This document shows, piece after piece, positions 51,937 through 61,159 of a DNA stretch of 61,237 nucleotides. Where the stretch lies: contig NZ_LT727812.1 in NCBI RefSeq assembly GCF_900162665.1, forward strand, positions 282,246 to 343,482, in the 5' to 3' direction. Made by a program: the position numbers and the translations under genes. Within the stretch, counting starts at the first letter, position 1. Every line of letters begins with the position of its first letter. The notes beneath the pieces are model-generated. The model worked only from the letters and a program-made list of their open reading frames with translations. It searched no databases and was not told where the DNA came from. This DNA is from Oceanobacillus sojae (GTDB lineage Bacteria; Bacillota; Bacilli; Bacillales; Amphibacillaceae).

Positions 51937-53214
51937 TTATGCACTTTCCTTTGGGAATTTCTCATTTCCTTCCTGGATCGTTCCGTCACGGAAAATAAGT
52001 TTCGGACTGCCATCTTCCTGAATAACAGTATCCTTTGTAATCACGCATCTTTCTACGTCTTCTCTTGAAGGAAGATCAAACATAACATCTACAATGATTC
52101 CTTCAATGATGGAACGCAATCCACGTGCTCCTGTTTTCCGTTCAATAGCCTTCTTCGCAATCTCTTCCAGTGCTTCCTGCTCGAACTCAAGCTCAACATT
52201 ATCAATTTCAAATAGCTTTTGATACTGCTTGACCAAGGCGTTCTTCGGTTTAGTCAGGATTTCAATTAGTGCATCCTCATCCAACGGAGTAAGGCTGCCG
52301 ATTACCGGTATACGGCCGATAAACTCTGGAATAAGCCCATAGCGCAATAAATCCTCCGGAAGTACTTTAGACAACAGCTGGGCTGTATCTAACTCTTCCT
52401 TCTCTTCATTAGCACCGAAACCGATAACCTTTTTACCAATACGACGTTTTATTACTTGATCAATGCCATCAAATGCACCGCCGACAATAAATAAAATATT
52501 TGTTGTATCGATTTGAATAAATTCCTGATGTGGATGTTTTCTTCCACCTTGAGGAGGTACACTTGCTACTGTTCCTTCAAGAATTTTTAAAAGGGCCTGC
52601 TGTACACCTTCCCCAGAAACATCTCTGGTAATAGAAGGGTTTTCAGACTTCCTGGCTACCTTATCAATTTCGTCAATATAGATAATTCCTTTTTCTGCTT
52701 TTTCTACATCATAGTCTGCGGATTGAATCAGCTTAAGAAGAATATTTTCTACATCTTCCCCTACGTATCCAGCTTCTGTTAATGATGTTGCATCTGCCAT
52801 CGCAAAAGGTACATTAATAATTCTTGCTAATGTTTGAGCCAGTAATGTTTTACCACTGCCAGTCGGTCCAATCATTGCAATATTACTTTTAGAAATTTCT
52901 ACATCGCCGCTATTCATACCTGAGTTAACGCGTTTGTAGTGATTATATACTGCAACAGAAAGGTTTCTTTTGGCCTTATCCTGTCCAATTACATAATCAT
53001 CAAGCGTGTCACAGATTTCTTTCGGCTTTGGAATTTCATTCATTTCCATGCCTTCTTCTGTCCCAAGCTCTTCCTCTACAATTTCTGTGCACAGTTCAAT
53101 ACATTCATCACATATATAAACGCCAGGACCAGCTACTAATTTTCGCACCTGCTCTTGACTTTTGCCACAAAAAGAACATTTTAATTGTCCTTTTTCTTCA
53201 TTGAATTTAAACAT
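51937..53214 (-). CDS. clpX: ATP-dependent protease ATP-binding subunit ClpX
   Basis: Unfoldase partner of ClpP. 425 residues: zinc-binding domain [10 protein letters not shown]...CDECIELC, Walker A GPTGSGKT, Walker [10 protein letters not shown], pore loop GYVGED and the RKHPHQE loop. ATG after GGCGGCGAAAAGAA, a weak ribosome-binding site. Its gap of 470 bp to tig suggests its own promoter. Confidence 0.97.
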   Translation of the reverse strand: MFKFNEEKGQLKCSFCGKSQEQVRKLVAGPGVYICDECIELCTEIVEEELGTEEGMEMNEIPKPKEICDTLDDYVIGQDKAKRNLSVAVYNHYKRVNSGMNSGDVEISKSNIAMIGPTGSGKTLLAQTLARIINVPFAMADATSLTEAGYVGEDVENILLKLIQSADYDVEKAEKGIIYIDEIDKVARKSENPSITRDVSGEGVQQALLKILEGTVASVPPQGGRKHPHQEFIQIDTTNILFIVGGAFDGIDQVIKRRIGKKVIGFGANEEKEELDTAQLLSKVLPEDLLRYGLIPEFIGRIPVIGSLTPLDEDALIEILTKPKNALVKQYQKLFEIDNVELEFEQEALEEIAKKAIERKTGARGLRSIIEGIIVDVMFDLPSREDVERCVITKDTVIQEDGSPKLIFRDGTIQEGNEKFPKESA

Positions 53215-53684
53215 TTCTTTTCGCCGCCTTCCTCAACAATCTCCAAGACTTTCTCATCACTTATATAATCGCCTGACCAGCTGCTAACTTTTGAACTTCT
53301 TATTCATTCTACCCACAAAAAGAGCAATTTAGGCTATCGTTTCTTATCTTTCGGCTTAACTAATTCGATTCCCTCTGCATGTGCTGTTACAGATTAGCAG
53401 TCAGCTTTATAATTTATCATATCAGATACATATAGAAATACAAAACAATATACTTTTTGTATTGGCTATAAGCAATTGTATGATAAGTCTGTCATTCCAG
53501 TATGCCTCAATTCTTTTAAATGTCAACTATTTGCAATTCCATTTGTATAGTATGCTTTTTCAAGCAGGAAAAATGCAGTTTTGACAAAAAAATTGTTTTT
53601 TCGACTGCGCCCTAATTAACAGGAAAGACAAGGCACGTATTCAGGCGCACCTTGTCTTTTGTATCCTCTTTTTTTATTTAACAC
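53215..53684. other. Intergenic region between tig and clpX
   Basis: Holds the tig terminator (53624-53659), an inverted repeat ATACAAAA/TTTTGTAT (53438-53462) and, on the - strand, a TTGACA at 53526-53521 without a good -10. No gene is visible. Confidence 0.4.
53624..53659 (-). terminator. Terminator of tig
   Basis: AAAGACAAGG...CCTTGTCTTT stem followed on the - strand by CC and a short T-rich stretch, just after the tig stop. Confidence 0.75.
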
Positions 53685-54971
53685 TTATTTTGTTTTGCTG
53701 TTTTCAGCTAAGAAATCAATTGCAGCACGCATTTTCAAATCATTTTCGAGCGTTTCTGTTGAACCGCCAAGCATTTGAACAAGCTGCTCTTTTTCAACTC
53801 CATACATAGAACCCATTTTTTCAAGTTCCGCATCAATATCTTCTTCAGTAGCTTGAAGATCTTCTGCTTCTGCGATTGCTTCTAAAGTAAGATTTGTTTT
53901 AACGCGTTTTTCAGCATCAGCACGCATTTGCTCTTTTAGTGCATCCTCGTCCTGTCCTGAAAATTGGCTGTACATTTCTAAAGTCATCCCTTGCATTTGA
54001 AGCTGCTGTTCAAATTCACGAACCATTTGGTTTACTTCTGTATCTACCATAGCTTCAGGAATTTCTACTTCAATGTTATCTGAAGCCTGTTGAAGCAGCT
54101 CTTCACGTTTCTCATTTTCAGCCTGCTGTTTTTTGTTTGTTTCCAGCTCTTCACGTTTTTTTGCTTTTAATTCATCAAGTGTTTCTACATCTTCATCTAC
54201 ATCTTTTGCAAATTCATCATCAAGCTCAGGCAATTCTTTTGCTTTTACTTCATGAATTTTCACTTTAAATACTGCTTCTTGACCAGCTAGGTCTTCTGCA
54301 TGGTATTCTTCAGGGAAAGTCACTTTTACTTCTGTTTCATCGCCTGCTTTTTTACCGATTAATTGCTCTTCAAATCCAGGGATAAATTGCCCGGAACCGA
54401 TTTCCAATGAATGGTTTTCACCTTGTCCGCCTTCAAAAGCTTCTCCATCTTTGAATCCTTCAAAGTCGATTACTGCTGTGTCACCGTCTACGATTTCGCT
54501 GTCTTCTTTCACAACTAATTCCGCTTGACGTTCACGAAGATTTTCAATTTCCTGCTCAACATCTTCATCTGTTACTTCTACAGATTTTTCTTCTACTTCT
54601 AATCCTTTGTATTCACCAAGTTTTACTTCCGGTTTCACTTCTACTTCAGCAGTGAATACAAGCGGCTGTCCTTTTTCAATTTGGTCAATATCAATAGATG
54701 GTTGTGCAATCGGGAAAATCTCAGCTTCATCAACTGCTTTAGAATAAGCACCTGGCAGTACAATATCTACTGCATCTTGATATAGAGATTCTACGCCAAA
54801 GCGTTTTTCAAAAATACCGCGGGGAATTTTCCCTTTACGGAATCCCGGAACCTGTACATCCTTTGATACTTTTTTAAATGCTTGATCTAACGCCTGATCA
54901 AATTCCTCAGTCGTCACTTCAAACGTTAATACACCTTTATTGCCTTCTTGTTTTTCCCATTTTGTTGTCAT
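53685..54971 (-). CDS. tig: Trigger factor
   Basis: Ribosome-bound chaperone and peptidyl-prolyl isomerase. 428 residues: N-terminal ribosome-binding signature [17 protein letters not shown], a central FKBP-like domain ([19 protein letters not shown]) and a helical C-terminal domain. The start is ATG 54971 after GGAGGGAATAATA; the frame is open ten codons further. Confidence 0.97.
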   Translation of the reverse strand: MTTKWEKQEGNKGVLTFEVTTEEFDQALDQAFKKVSKDVQVPGFRKGKIPRGIFEKRFGVESLYQDAVDIVLPGAYSKAVDEAEIFPIAQPSIDIDQIEKGQPLVFTAEVEVKPEVKLGEYKGLEVEEKSVEVTDEDVEQEIENLRERQAELVVKEDSEIVDGDTAVIDFEGFKDGEAFEGGQGENHSLEIGSGQFIPGFEEQLIGKKAGDETEVKVTFPEEYHAEDLAGQEAVFKVKIHEVKAKELPELDDEFAKDVDEDVETLDELKAKKREELETNKKQQAENEKREELLQQASDNIEVEIPEAMVDTEVNQMVREFEQQLQMQGMTLEMYSQFSGQDEDALKEQMRADAEKRVKTNLTLEAIAEAEDLQATEEDIDAELEKMGSMYGVEKEQLVQMLGGSTETLENDLKMRAAIDFLAENSKTK

Positions 54972-55054
54972 TATTATTCCCTCCAAAATCAAATCTATCA
55001 TTGCATTTCATTATTCATTTGATCAATAGTTTTTTCCTAATTTACAACCACCTC

Positions 55055-55082
55055 ATTATAACATATATCTTATGTGTTTCAA
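55055..55082 (-). promoter_or_regulatory. tig promoter
   Basis: TTGAAA (55082-55077), a 16-nt spacer and TATAAT (55060-55055) on the - strand. Confidence 0.65.
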
Positions 55083-55090
55083 GCATTTTA

Positions 55091-56065
55091 CTACTCTTCA
55101 ATAATACTTAAATAAAGGGAATTGCAAATTTTTATAGATTCTGCCCATGATTGAGCAGATGAATCCAGGTCTTCCAGCTTTATATCCATCTGTAAATAGT
55201 CATTCCCAAGCGCATAAACCGCCTCTGCAATAGAAACCGTATCGTTTTCTGCAGGTATGAATGGGTAGGTCACATAAAAGTAGCGATATAGGAGCTGCTG
55301 AAGTAAATGTAATAAAGTAGGGTTATCTCCCGTACGATTTTCCAGTTCTCTCATTATGACTATGTAGCTGTTCTCCTTAGAGATTTGGTTCAGATTAGAT
55401 GGCTGAACCATCATCTTAGTATCAAACTTATGTATATGAACCGATTTCTCTATACCAGCTTCTCTGAACCATTCTAATAATGCCGTTTTTATTACAGGAT
55501 GGACTTGCTGATTTTCAAGCAGCTGAATAATATCCTCTTTTGGATCTGCATGTATTCGCCGCAGCTGTTCAATAAGATTCCATTGCTTCAGATAATCTTT
55601 CCCGATTACAGCTTCCTTCACTTCTTCTATAAAACCCGTGGCGTTATCTTCATCCATTCCCATTTTCATATTCTTGCTCATCTCGTACATCTGTCGAAAA
55701 GGCTCTTCAAGCATATCAGGGATCATATTATGTTCAAACTCAATCTCCAGCAGATTCAGCAAATGCTGATACTGGCTTGTTTGAAAAAGGATTGTTAAGT
55801 AAATATGGAAATAATGATAATAATGTGCATCCTTATTAGCCAGTAACTCTTCACTGAGCCGTTCAGCTTCCTTATAATTTCCCAATTCCATCAGACACAT
55901 TAATTTACCAATATATATTTCATGACTTCCTTCATGGTATTCAATGAGACAATTTAATTTCTCTAAAGCTTCTTTATATTTCTTTTTCTTTAAAGCATGT
56001 AATCCCTCTTCTTCCAGTTGTTTCTTCGTATTTGGAAATAATATCACCTTTGTACTGTCTTTCAT
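55091..56065 (-). CDS. TPR-repeat protein (YsoA-like)
   Basis: 324-residue cytosolic helical protein with tetratricopeptide-like units near the N-terminus (ALKKKKYKEALEKLNCLIEYHEGS and the following helices). Position upstream of tig matches B. subtilis ysoA. No enzymatic motif. The start is ATG 56065 after AGAGGTGAACAA; the longer frame precedes that site. Function unknown, probably protein-protein interaction. Confidence 0.78.
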   Translation of the reverse strand: MKDSTKVILFPNTKKQLEEEGLHALKKKKYKEALEKLNCLIEYHEGSHEIYIGKLMCLMELGNYKEAERLSEELLANKDAHYYHYFHIYLTILFQTSQYQHLLNLLEIEFEHNMIPDMLEEPFRQMYEMSKNMKMGMDEDNATGFIEEVKEAVIGKDYLKQWNLIEQLRRIHADPKEDIIQLLENQQVHPVIKTALLEWFREAGIEKSVHIHKFDTKMMVQPSNLNQISKENSYIVIMRELENRTGDNPTLLHLLQQLLYRYFYVTYPFIPAENDTVSIAEAVYALGNDYLQMDIKLEDLDSSAQSWAESIKICNSLYLSIIEE

Positions 56066-56558
56066 TTGTTCACCTCTATTCTGGATTACCAAAAATAATC
56101 ATCAAATTTGTTATTCCCTTATACGTCATAATTTAAACTGTTTATTAAGATTATATAAGTTGAAATAGGAATGTTAACTTTCAGCACCCGTTTCGAAAAA
56201 TGTATCACACTTTTTTGTGAGCTCTTCATGCACTCTCTCTGAAAACAGTACAGGATTTGCGATTATTTGTTTCCCCGAAAGCAGCTGCCAGTTCCTGATC
56301 ACGGAATAAAAGATTTACGTGGGTAAGATGCAAAACAGATTCAATATGCTAACTCATAAATTCATTTATATCGCATCCTAATACAATGTTACCTTCAAAA
56401 AGCCAAAGGGTCTATATTAATTTAAAAATAACATATAAAACGATATTTCCTTCAATAAAAGCTGCTGCTCTTCTTTCATACAGATGAAATAATCGCTTTT
56501 TGCTTGATCAAAAGCTCATTTAAGTGTTTCAAGTGGTTTATTTGGCAATTTAGATATT
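56066..56558. other. Intergenic region with a repeat remnant
   Basis: Apart from the remnant at 56483-56550, this gap shows no open frame with a ribosome-binding site. On the - strand the far end (about 56175-56190) reads GGTGCTGAAAGTTAACA, weakly like the terminal repeat of the large element. Confidence 0.4.
56483..56550. repeat. Degenerate third copy of the large repeat (inverted)
   Basis: The reverse complement aligns with 214-280 of copy A at roughly 85-90% by eye: AATTGCCAAAT, TTGAAACACT and AAGCAAAAAGCGATTATTTCATC are shared. The hairpin modules are not recognisable here. Confidence 0.65.
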
Positions 56559-56602
56559 AAAAAACGCTCAATCCCTTATATATGAAGAGTTTGAGCGTTT
56601 TT
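56559..56602 (-). terminator. Terminator of the tRNA operon
   Basis: AAAAACGCTCAA...TTGAGCGTTTTT, directly after the tRNA-Arg gene on the - strand, with T/A runs. Confidence 0.88.
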
Positions 56603-56612
56603 ATCTTATTTA

Positions 56613-56686
56613 CGTCCCAGGCAGGATTCGAACCTGCGACCCACAGCTTAGAAGGCTGTTGCTCTATCCAGCTGAGCTACTGGGAC
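56613..56686 (-). tRNA. tRNA-Arg (anticodon UCU)
   Basis: Complete cloverleaf of 74 nt: acceptor GTCCCAG/CTGGGAC, D arm GCTCAGCTGGATAGAGC, anticodon loop CTTCTAA, T loop TTCGAAT. The CCA end is not encoded. Reads AGA/AGG codons. Confidence 0.97.
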
Positions 56687-56690
56687 ATTA

Positions 56691-56764
56691 TGGAGCGGGT
56701 GAAGGGAATCGAACCCTCATCATCAGCTTGGAAGGCTGAGGTTTTACCACTAAACTACACCCGC
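56691..56764 (-). tRNA. tRNA-Gly (anticodon UCC)
   Basis: Cloverleaf with acceptor GCGGGTG/CACCCGC, anticodon loop CTTCCAA, T loop TTCGATT. The CCA is encoded. Four bases separate it from tRNA-Arg, so both are on one transcript. Reads GGA/GGG codons. Confidence 0.97.
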
Positions 56765-56943
56765 AACTACTGCATTTCTTACGTTTCTTATGTACACCGT
56801 TTTTAACGGACAAGTAATATTATATGTGGGATAGAAGTTTTTGTCAACAGATTTTTAAATATTATTTTCATCCCTTATAATATAGCTTCAAAACCCTTTA
56901 TACAAAAGGAAAAAACACGATTGACAGCATTGAGTGAAAGAAG

Positions 56944-56990
56944 AAAAGCAGTTCATATCTTATTTTTCCGCAGAAGAATAAACTGCTTTT
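56944..56990 (-). terminator. Terminator of the rph-rdgB-ysnB transcript
   Basis: AAAAGCAGTT...AACTGCTTTT stem with TCTT following on the - strand, just past the phosphoesterase stop. Confidence 0.75.
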
Positions 56991-57001
56991 CTTATCCTCT
57001 C

Positions 57002-57511
57002 CTATAAAGAAGTCCGGTAAGTCATATCTTTTACCTTGCCATCTTTTAAAGTGTAAAAGTCGACTTGAACGTGATCCGTATTTTCCCAGCTTAGAATAGC
57101 ATATGTTTTTTCAATACGATTCCTGGGCATACGGATGCTGCCTGGGTTGATAAATAATTGATTACCGATTTTTTCAGCACCGGTAATATGTGTATGCCCA
57201 AAGCATACAACATTTGCTTCATGCTCTTCCGCTGCATAAGACAAGTTTGTTAAACTTCCTTTTACCTGATGGAGGTGACCATGAGTTATAAAGAAACGAA
57301 TTCCATTTAAGTCCAATACTTCCTCATCTGGATAACGCGAATCAAAATCACAATTTCCGGTAACTTTATAAAAAGAACTTAACTCTGCTGCATCAAAATC
57401 CAGCTCTGAATCCCCGCAATGGATATATAAGTCCACAGCATGTTTTTCCGCCATTTCTTCCAGTTCTTTTGTCAGTCCATGACTGTCACTTGTAATTAGG
57501 ACGTTTGTCAT
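57002..57511 (-). CDS. YfcE/YsnB-type metallophosphoesterase
   Basis: 169-residue calcineurin-like phosphodiesterase. All metal motifs are present in order: SDSHG, HCGDSE, GNCD, ITHGH and FGHTH. Family members cleave model phosphodiesters; the in vivo substrate is unknown. Third gene of the rph-rdgB-ysnB string, 24 bp after rdgB, as in B. subtilis. ATG after AAGGAGGGGTACG. Confidence 0.93.
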   Translation of the reverse strand: MTNVLITSDSHGLTKELEEMAEKHAVDLYIHCGDSELDFDAAELSSFYKVTGNCDFDSRYPDEEVLDLNGIRFFITHGHLHQVKGSLTNLSYAAEEHEANVVCFGHTHITGAEKIGNQLFINPGSIRMPRNRIEKTYAILSWENTDHVQVDFYTLKDGKVKDMTYRTSL

Positions 57512-57535
57512 CGTACCCCTCCTTAAAATAAATAT

Positions 57536-58129
57536 TTATAGCAAATGTATTCTGTTTTCCAATTGCTTCATCGCCTGTTTCCGGTGGCTTATTTGATTTT
57601 TTTCAGCTGGCTCAAGCTCAGCCATTGTCTCTGTATAACCTTCTGGTACAAAAATGGGGTCATAGCCAAAGCCGTTTTCTCCACCTTGCTCCGTTTTAAT
57701 CTGTCCTTCGCAATAGCCTGTTACAAATATCGTTTCCTCGCCGGGACGGGCAATTGCCAAAACGCAAACAAAGCGGGCACTGCGATCTTCTATAGGTATC
57801 TCTTTCATTTCTTTCAGAACTTTATCAATATTTGCTTGATCATTTGTCGGCTCCCCCGCATATCGCGCAGAATAAATGCCTGGTCTTCCCTCTAAACCAT
57901 CGATAATCAGCCCCGAATCATCTGCAAGCACCGGCTGTTGAAAACGGCTGGAAATCTCTTCTGCTTTTAAAGCTGCATTTTCTACGAAGCTTTCTCCTGT
58001 TTCTTCAATATCGGGAACTTCCTCATCTAAATCAAGCAGGGAAACAACCTCAATTTCATGAGGAGCAAAAAAAGTCTTGAATTCTTTTACCTTCCCTTTA
58101 TTTTTAGTCGCAATAATAATCTTCTTCAT
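57536..58129 (-). CDS. rdgB: XTP/dITP pyrophosphatase (RdgB/HAM1)
   Basis: Removes non-canonical purine nucleotides (XTP, ITP) from the pool. 197 residues with TKNKGKVKEF at the start, PVLADDSGLIIDGL, GIYSARYAG and GFGYDPIFV. The start is ATG 58129 after GGGGGATGTACACC; an ATG at 58138 directly abuts the G run. Lies 21 bp after rph. Confidence 0.95.
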   Translation of the reverse strand: MKKIIIATKNKGKVKEFKTFFAPHEIEVVSLLDLDEEVPDIEETGESFVENAALKAEEISSRFQQPVLADDSGLIIDGLEGRPGIYSARYAGEPTNDQANIDKVLKEMKEIPIEDRSARFVCVLAIARPGEETIFVTGYCEGQIKTEQGGENGFGYDPIFVPEGYTETMAELEPAEKNQISHRKQAMKQLENRIHLL

Positions 58130-58150
58130 GGTGTACATCCCCCAATGAAA

Positions 58151-58897
58151 TTAGTCTTGATTTACTAAATCTGCAATAGAGCCAAGGATTTCTTTCTGCT
58201 GATTGATTAATTCGTGGATACCTTGTTCACCCAAGGCCAGCATTGCTTGTAATTGCTGTACGCTAAAAGTAGCTTCTTCTCCTGTTCCCTGAAGCTCTAC
58301 AAATTCGCCTTGTCCGGTCATGACAATATTCATATCAACATCTGCTGTACTGTCTTCCTGATAATTCAAATCGAGCACTTCTTGTCCATCAGGCAATACG
58401 CCTACGGAAATAGCTGCAAGGAAATCTGTTACAGGAAGTCCTTTTAGTACTTTCTTTTCTACAAGCTGATGAAGAGCAATGACCATAGCTACATATGCAC
58501 CAGTGATAGAGGCCGTTCTGGTACCTCCATCCGCTTGAATAACATCACAATCGATCCAAATTGTCCGTTCGCCAATTTTTGAAAGATCGACAACAGAACG
58601 TAATGCTCGTCCAATCAGACGTTGAATCTCCATCGTTCTTCCGCTTACTTTCCCTTTTGAAGACTCACGGATATTCCGTTGTTCTGTAGCACGAGGCAGC
58701 ATTGCATATTCTGCTGTAATCCACCCTTTCCCCTGACCTCTCATAAATGGCGGTACTCTATCTTCAATACTTGCATTACAAATAACTTTTGTTTGACCCA
58801 TTTCAATTAATACAGAGCCTTCCGGATGCGTAATATAACCCGGTGTTATTTGAATGGACCGCAGCTCATTTTGTTTTCTATTATCATGTCTTCCCAT
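58151..58897 (-). CDS. rph: Ribonuclease PH
   Basis: Phosphorolytic 3' exonuclease trimming tRNA precursors. 248 residues with [46 protein letters not shown] and [14 protein letters not shown]. Located next to gerM and rdgB, as in B. subtilis. ATG after AAGGAGGAAGACAA. Confidence 0.97.
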   Translation of the reverse strand: MGRHDNRKQNELRSIQITPGYITHPEGSVLIEMGQTKVICNASIEDRVPPFMRGQGKGWITAEYAMLPRATEQRNIRESSKGKVSGRTMEIQRLIGRALRSVVDLSKIGERTIWIDCDVIQADGGTRTASITGAYVAMVIALHQLVEKKVLKGLPVTDFLAAISVGVLPDGQEVLDLNYQEDSTADVDMNIVMTGQGEFVELQGTGEEATFSVQQLQAMLALGEQGIHELINQQKEILGSIADLVNQD

Positions 58898-59013
58898 TTG
58901 TCTTCCTCCTTATTTCACATTACATAGCTTATCATATTTTCTAAAAAAGAAACATGAGAAAGGTGCAAAGCACAGTGAAAAATCAATATTATAACAGGAA
59001 TTTGAAAGCAAAG

Positions 59014-59060
59014 AAAAAAGGAGCATCTAAAGAGTGGTTAAACACACTCTCCAGATGCTC
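59014..59060 (-). terminator. Terminator of gerM
   Basis: GAGCATCT..AGAGTG/CACTCT..AGATGCTC stem followed on the - strand by CTTTTTTC. It separates gerM from rph. Confidence 0.88.
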
Positions 59061-59080
59061 TATATTATATTTTCACACTA

Positions 59081-60139
59081 TTATAATTCTTCACTCGGGG
59101 TAAATAATTGTGCAGATACCGGTTCAGAATACGGCTCTCCATTTTCATTGAATACTTCATCCACATTTTCAACCTGGACATTTACTGCATCTACATTCGG
59201 CTGTGCTGTCAAGGTTCTCACTATTGTCTCCATGACTTCATCAGAGATTACATGCTGCTCCTGATCCATCAGGATTCCTTCATTGAAAATCAAATTAGCT
59301 ACCCCTTCTTCTACAACCGGTTCTGCGGCTAAAGCTGCTTCCGGATTAAATACATTGAGAACATTATTTTGATAGCCCGGCCCCTCTATCAGCTCATTAA
59401 CAATACCCGCTAAATCATTTTCATCATCCATCTTTACATATTGTGTTACAGGAACATAATAACGGTTGTTTTCTTTTTCTACTGGGTAAAACATGGTAAC
59501 AGGATTGCTGCTGAAATAATCTAATGTATCATTGTTCATCAGATTAATTCCATTTGCCCGTGTGTATCCATTATTGAGCGGTGTACCATTAACAGGCATT
59601 TCTGCTAAGTCCTCTCCTTCTACCCGGAGCTTGACTTTTTGAACATTATCAAATTGCGTTAAGGTATACGTAACAGCTTCTATAATTGGAAGCTCAGAGG
59701 ATGCCTCATATTCCGAAAACTCTCCGGATAAATCAACAACAATCGTTCCATCCTCCTGAAGATCAAGGCCGAGTACTTCTGTATCTTCCGGAAGTACGGC
59801 CTGGAAGCCGTTCGGCAGCATTGGTGTTACCGGGCCTCCTTTAACCAGATATTCAATGACCTGCTGTGCTACTTGATTTGTTTCGGGAACTGGAAGTTCA
59901 ACAGTCTGAGAAGCAACCATCCCATTCGAATCAATTAAATACAGCTCTCTTGAAACAGTATCCTCCGCTTCATCAGGGGTAGCTGCAGCATCTTCCCCAT
60001 CCGCTGTTTCTTCACCATTTACTGCTTCTGCATTTTGTGGAGGATCTACCTCTTTTGATGACTGCTCTCCATTAAAGCATCCTGCCAGCAAGACTAATAT
60101 TCCAAAAGCTCCTATTAATTGGATTAACTTTTTACTCAT
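59081..60139 (-). CDS. gerM: Spore germination/sporulation lipoprotein GerM
   Basis: 352-residue lipoprotein: signal peptide with lipobox LLAGC (about residue 21), an acidic linker, then two GerMN domains (about 90-200 and 235-340; compare TVELPVPETNQVAQQVIEYL with ITEL-like second repeat). Needed for sporulation and germination in B. subtilis. The start is ATG 60139 after GGGAGGTAGTTGC. A weak sigma-E-like pair, GTCTATT and CGTATAAA, lies upstream. Confidence 0.93.
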   Translation of the reverse strand: MSKKLIQLIGAFGILVLLAGCFNGEQSSKEVDPPQNAEAVNGEETADGEDAAATPDEAEDTVSRELYLIDSNGMVASQTVELPVPETNQVAQQVIEYLVKGGPVTPMLPNGFQAVLPEDTEVLGLDLQEDGTIVVDLSGEFSEYEASSELPIIEAVTYTLTQFDNVQKVKLRVEGEDLAEMPVNGTPLNNGYTRANGINLMNNDTLDYFSSNPVTMFYPVEKENNRYYVPVTQYVKMDDENDLAGIVNELIEGPGYQNNVLNVFNPEAALAAEPVVEEGVANLIFNEGILMDQEQHVISDEVMETIVRTLTAQPNVDAVNVQVENVDEVFNENGEPYSEPVSAQLFTPSEEL

Positions 60140-60310
60140 GCAACTACCTCCCAAGATGGTTTGTACTATTATTTATACGAGCCCACCTTTAGAAATAGAC
60201 CATGAATTCGATAGTTTCTAAAATGAAACTTGGTTTAAAAGGTTTCCTTTTGGGCCTTTTGAATCTTAGTTTGCGTTTCCATTTTATTTCGTATTCTTTC
60301 CATCTAAGGA

Positions 60311-60512
60311 ACAAAAGCGCAGAGCGCCTGCTTAAAAACGTAGAGATTGGAGCGGCGCAACTGAGATAAAGGAAACATGCCCCTTTAGGGGTATGCCGAC
60401 GTTAGGCTTCAGCCTGTTTTTAGTCGGCCTTCCTTTACTTTAAACCGATGTTGACTTATCGTAGGGCGCTCACGTGTTAGCTCCTAGTTTTTGGCGCTCG
60501 GAGCTGGATGCG
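60311..60512. repeat. Dispersed hairpin repeat, second family (long copy)
   Basis: Begins AAAAGCGCAGAGCGCCTG and ends TTTTTGGCGCTCGGAGCTG, matching the ends of 22191-22336. The interior has a CCCCTTTAGGGG hairpin (about 60379-60392) and a GCCGAC...GTCGGC stem around GTTAGGCTTCAGCCTG (about 60394-60430). No coding capacity. Function unknown. Confidence 0.6.
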
Positions 60513-60574
60513 GCTGTTTTTCTATAAATAGTTATCCACAAGGCAATAATTCTATAATTTCCTCGACAGCAAGA

Positions 60575-60611
60575 AAATAGAGAGGCTGATAAATGGATCA
60601 CCTCTCTATTT
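60575..60611 (-). terminator. Terminator hairpin
   Basis: AAATAGAGAGG/CCTCTCTATTT with a 15-nt loop and TTTTCTT on the - strand. It may end transcripts from the small genes to the right. Confidence 0.65.
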
Positions 60612-60689
60612 CCAATCTCTAAATGAGATAGATAAATTAAAAGAGGATATGCTTATTCTGGCTTTCATTAATTCAAGGCTTTTAAATAC

Positions 60690-60718
60690 AAAAAACCACT
60701 ACCGCTTCAGGTACGGTT
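60690..60718 (-). terminator. Terminator at the end of the interrupted small reading frame
   Basis: AACCGTACC...GGTAGTGGTT with a six-base loop and T6 on the - strand. The stop codon of the frame lies in the loop. Confidence 0.65.
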
Positions 60719-60876
60719 GGAGAATACAGCGAATCTATTCTGGACCTGTTGAATGGATACTTCATGCGCTCCTAAAATCCCATAGATTGTCTTTTGTTCG
60801 TTCTGTTCTAACGCTTGCAAAATTTTTTATTCATAATAAAAGCAGCCGGAGCAGATACTGTAAAAACGGACAGCAC
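60707..60876 (-). pseudogene. Small reading frame split at an A6 tract
   Basis: A GTG at 60876, 8 nt after AGGAGG, opens a 22-codon frame that ends just past ATG-AAT-AAA-AAA. In the -1 frame from the same A tract (60824-60829) another 38 codons continue (ILQALEQNEQKTIYGILG...) and end at 60707 inside a terminator hairpin. One extra A would fuse them. The hairpin 60848-60882 overlaps the start. Could be a pseudogene, a sequencing homopolymer error, slippage, or chance. Confidence 0.3.
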
Positions 60877-60882
60877 TGCTCC
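60835..60882 (-). terminator. Hairpin after the small zinc-protein gene
   Basis: GGAGCAG/CTGCTCC arms at 60848-60882, with GGCTGCTTTTATT following on the - strand. It lies 12 bp after the stop of the zinc protein. Confidence 0.6.
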
Positions 60883-60894
60883 AGCCTCCTCTAT

Positions 60895-61062
60895 TTAATC
60901 AATTACTCTGTGATTTTCATCTACCTGCAGCTTTTCCGTCTTTTCCACAGCGGCAACAAACCCGTCACCATGACAAACAGTACATGTATAGTGCCACTGT
61001 TCATCATCCATTAATAGGCCAGTCCCGTCACAAGCTTTACAGGCGTGTTTCTGTGAACCCAT
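60895..61062 (-). CDS. Small DnaJ-type zinc-finger protein
   Basis: 55-residue protein with two CxxCxGxG motifs (CKACDGTG at residues 8-15, CTVCHGDG at 27-34), which together would form one DnaJ-like zinc site. Read directly from the - strand: ATG 61062 after AGAAAGGAAGTCAGCT, stop at 60895. Similar tiny proteins occur in Bacillaceae (YuiA-like), function unknown. The motif spacing and good ribosome-binding site make it credible despite its size. Confidence 0.75.
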   Translation of the reverse strand: MGSQKHACKACDGTGLLMDDEQWHYTCTVCHGDGFVAAVEKTEKLQVDENHRVID

Positions 61063-61159
61063 AGCTGACTTCCTTTCTATTGTTTTTCTTTAAGAGGATA
61101 ATCAAAAAGTCCAGCAAAAATGAGGCATCAAATCCGTCTTGAACTTTTTGGTCCTTTTA

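Noticed and set aside
53381..53584. 67-codon + strand frame between clpX and tig
   Set aside because: AT-rich, no ribosome-binding site, contains an inverted repeat; more likely promoter DNA.
60649..61014. 121-codon frame on the + strand near the right end
   Set aside because: Antisense to the zinc protein and to terminator hairpins, no ribosome-binding site, composition unlike the neighbours.
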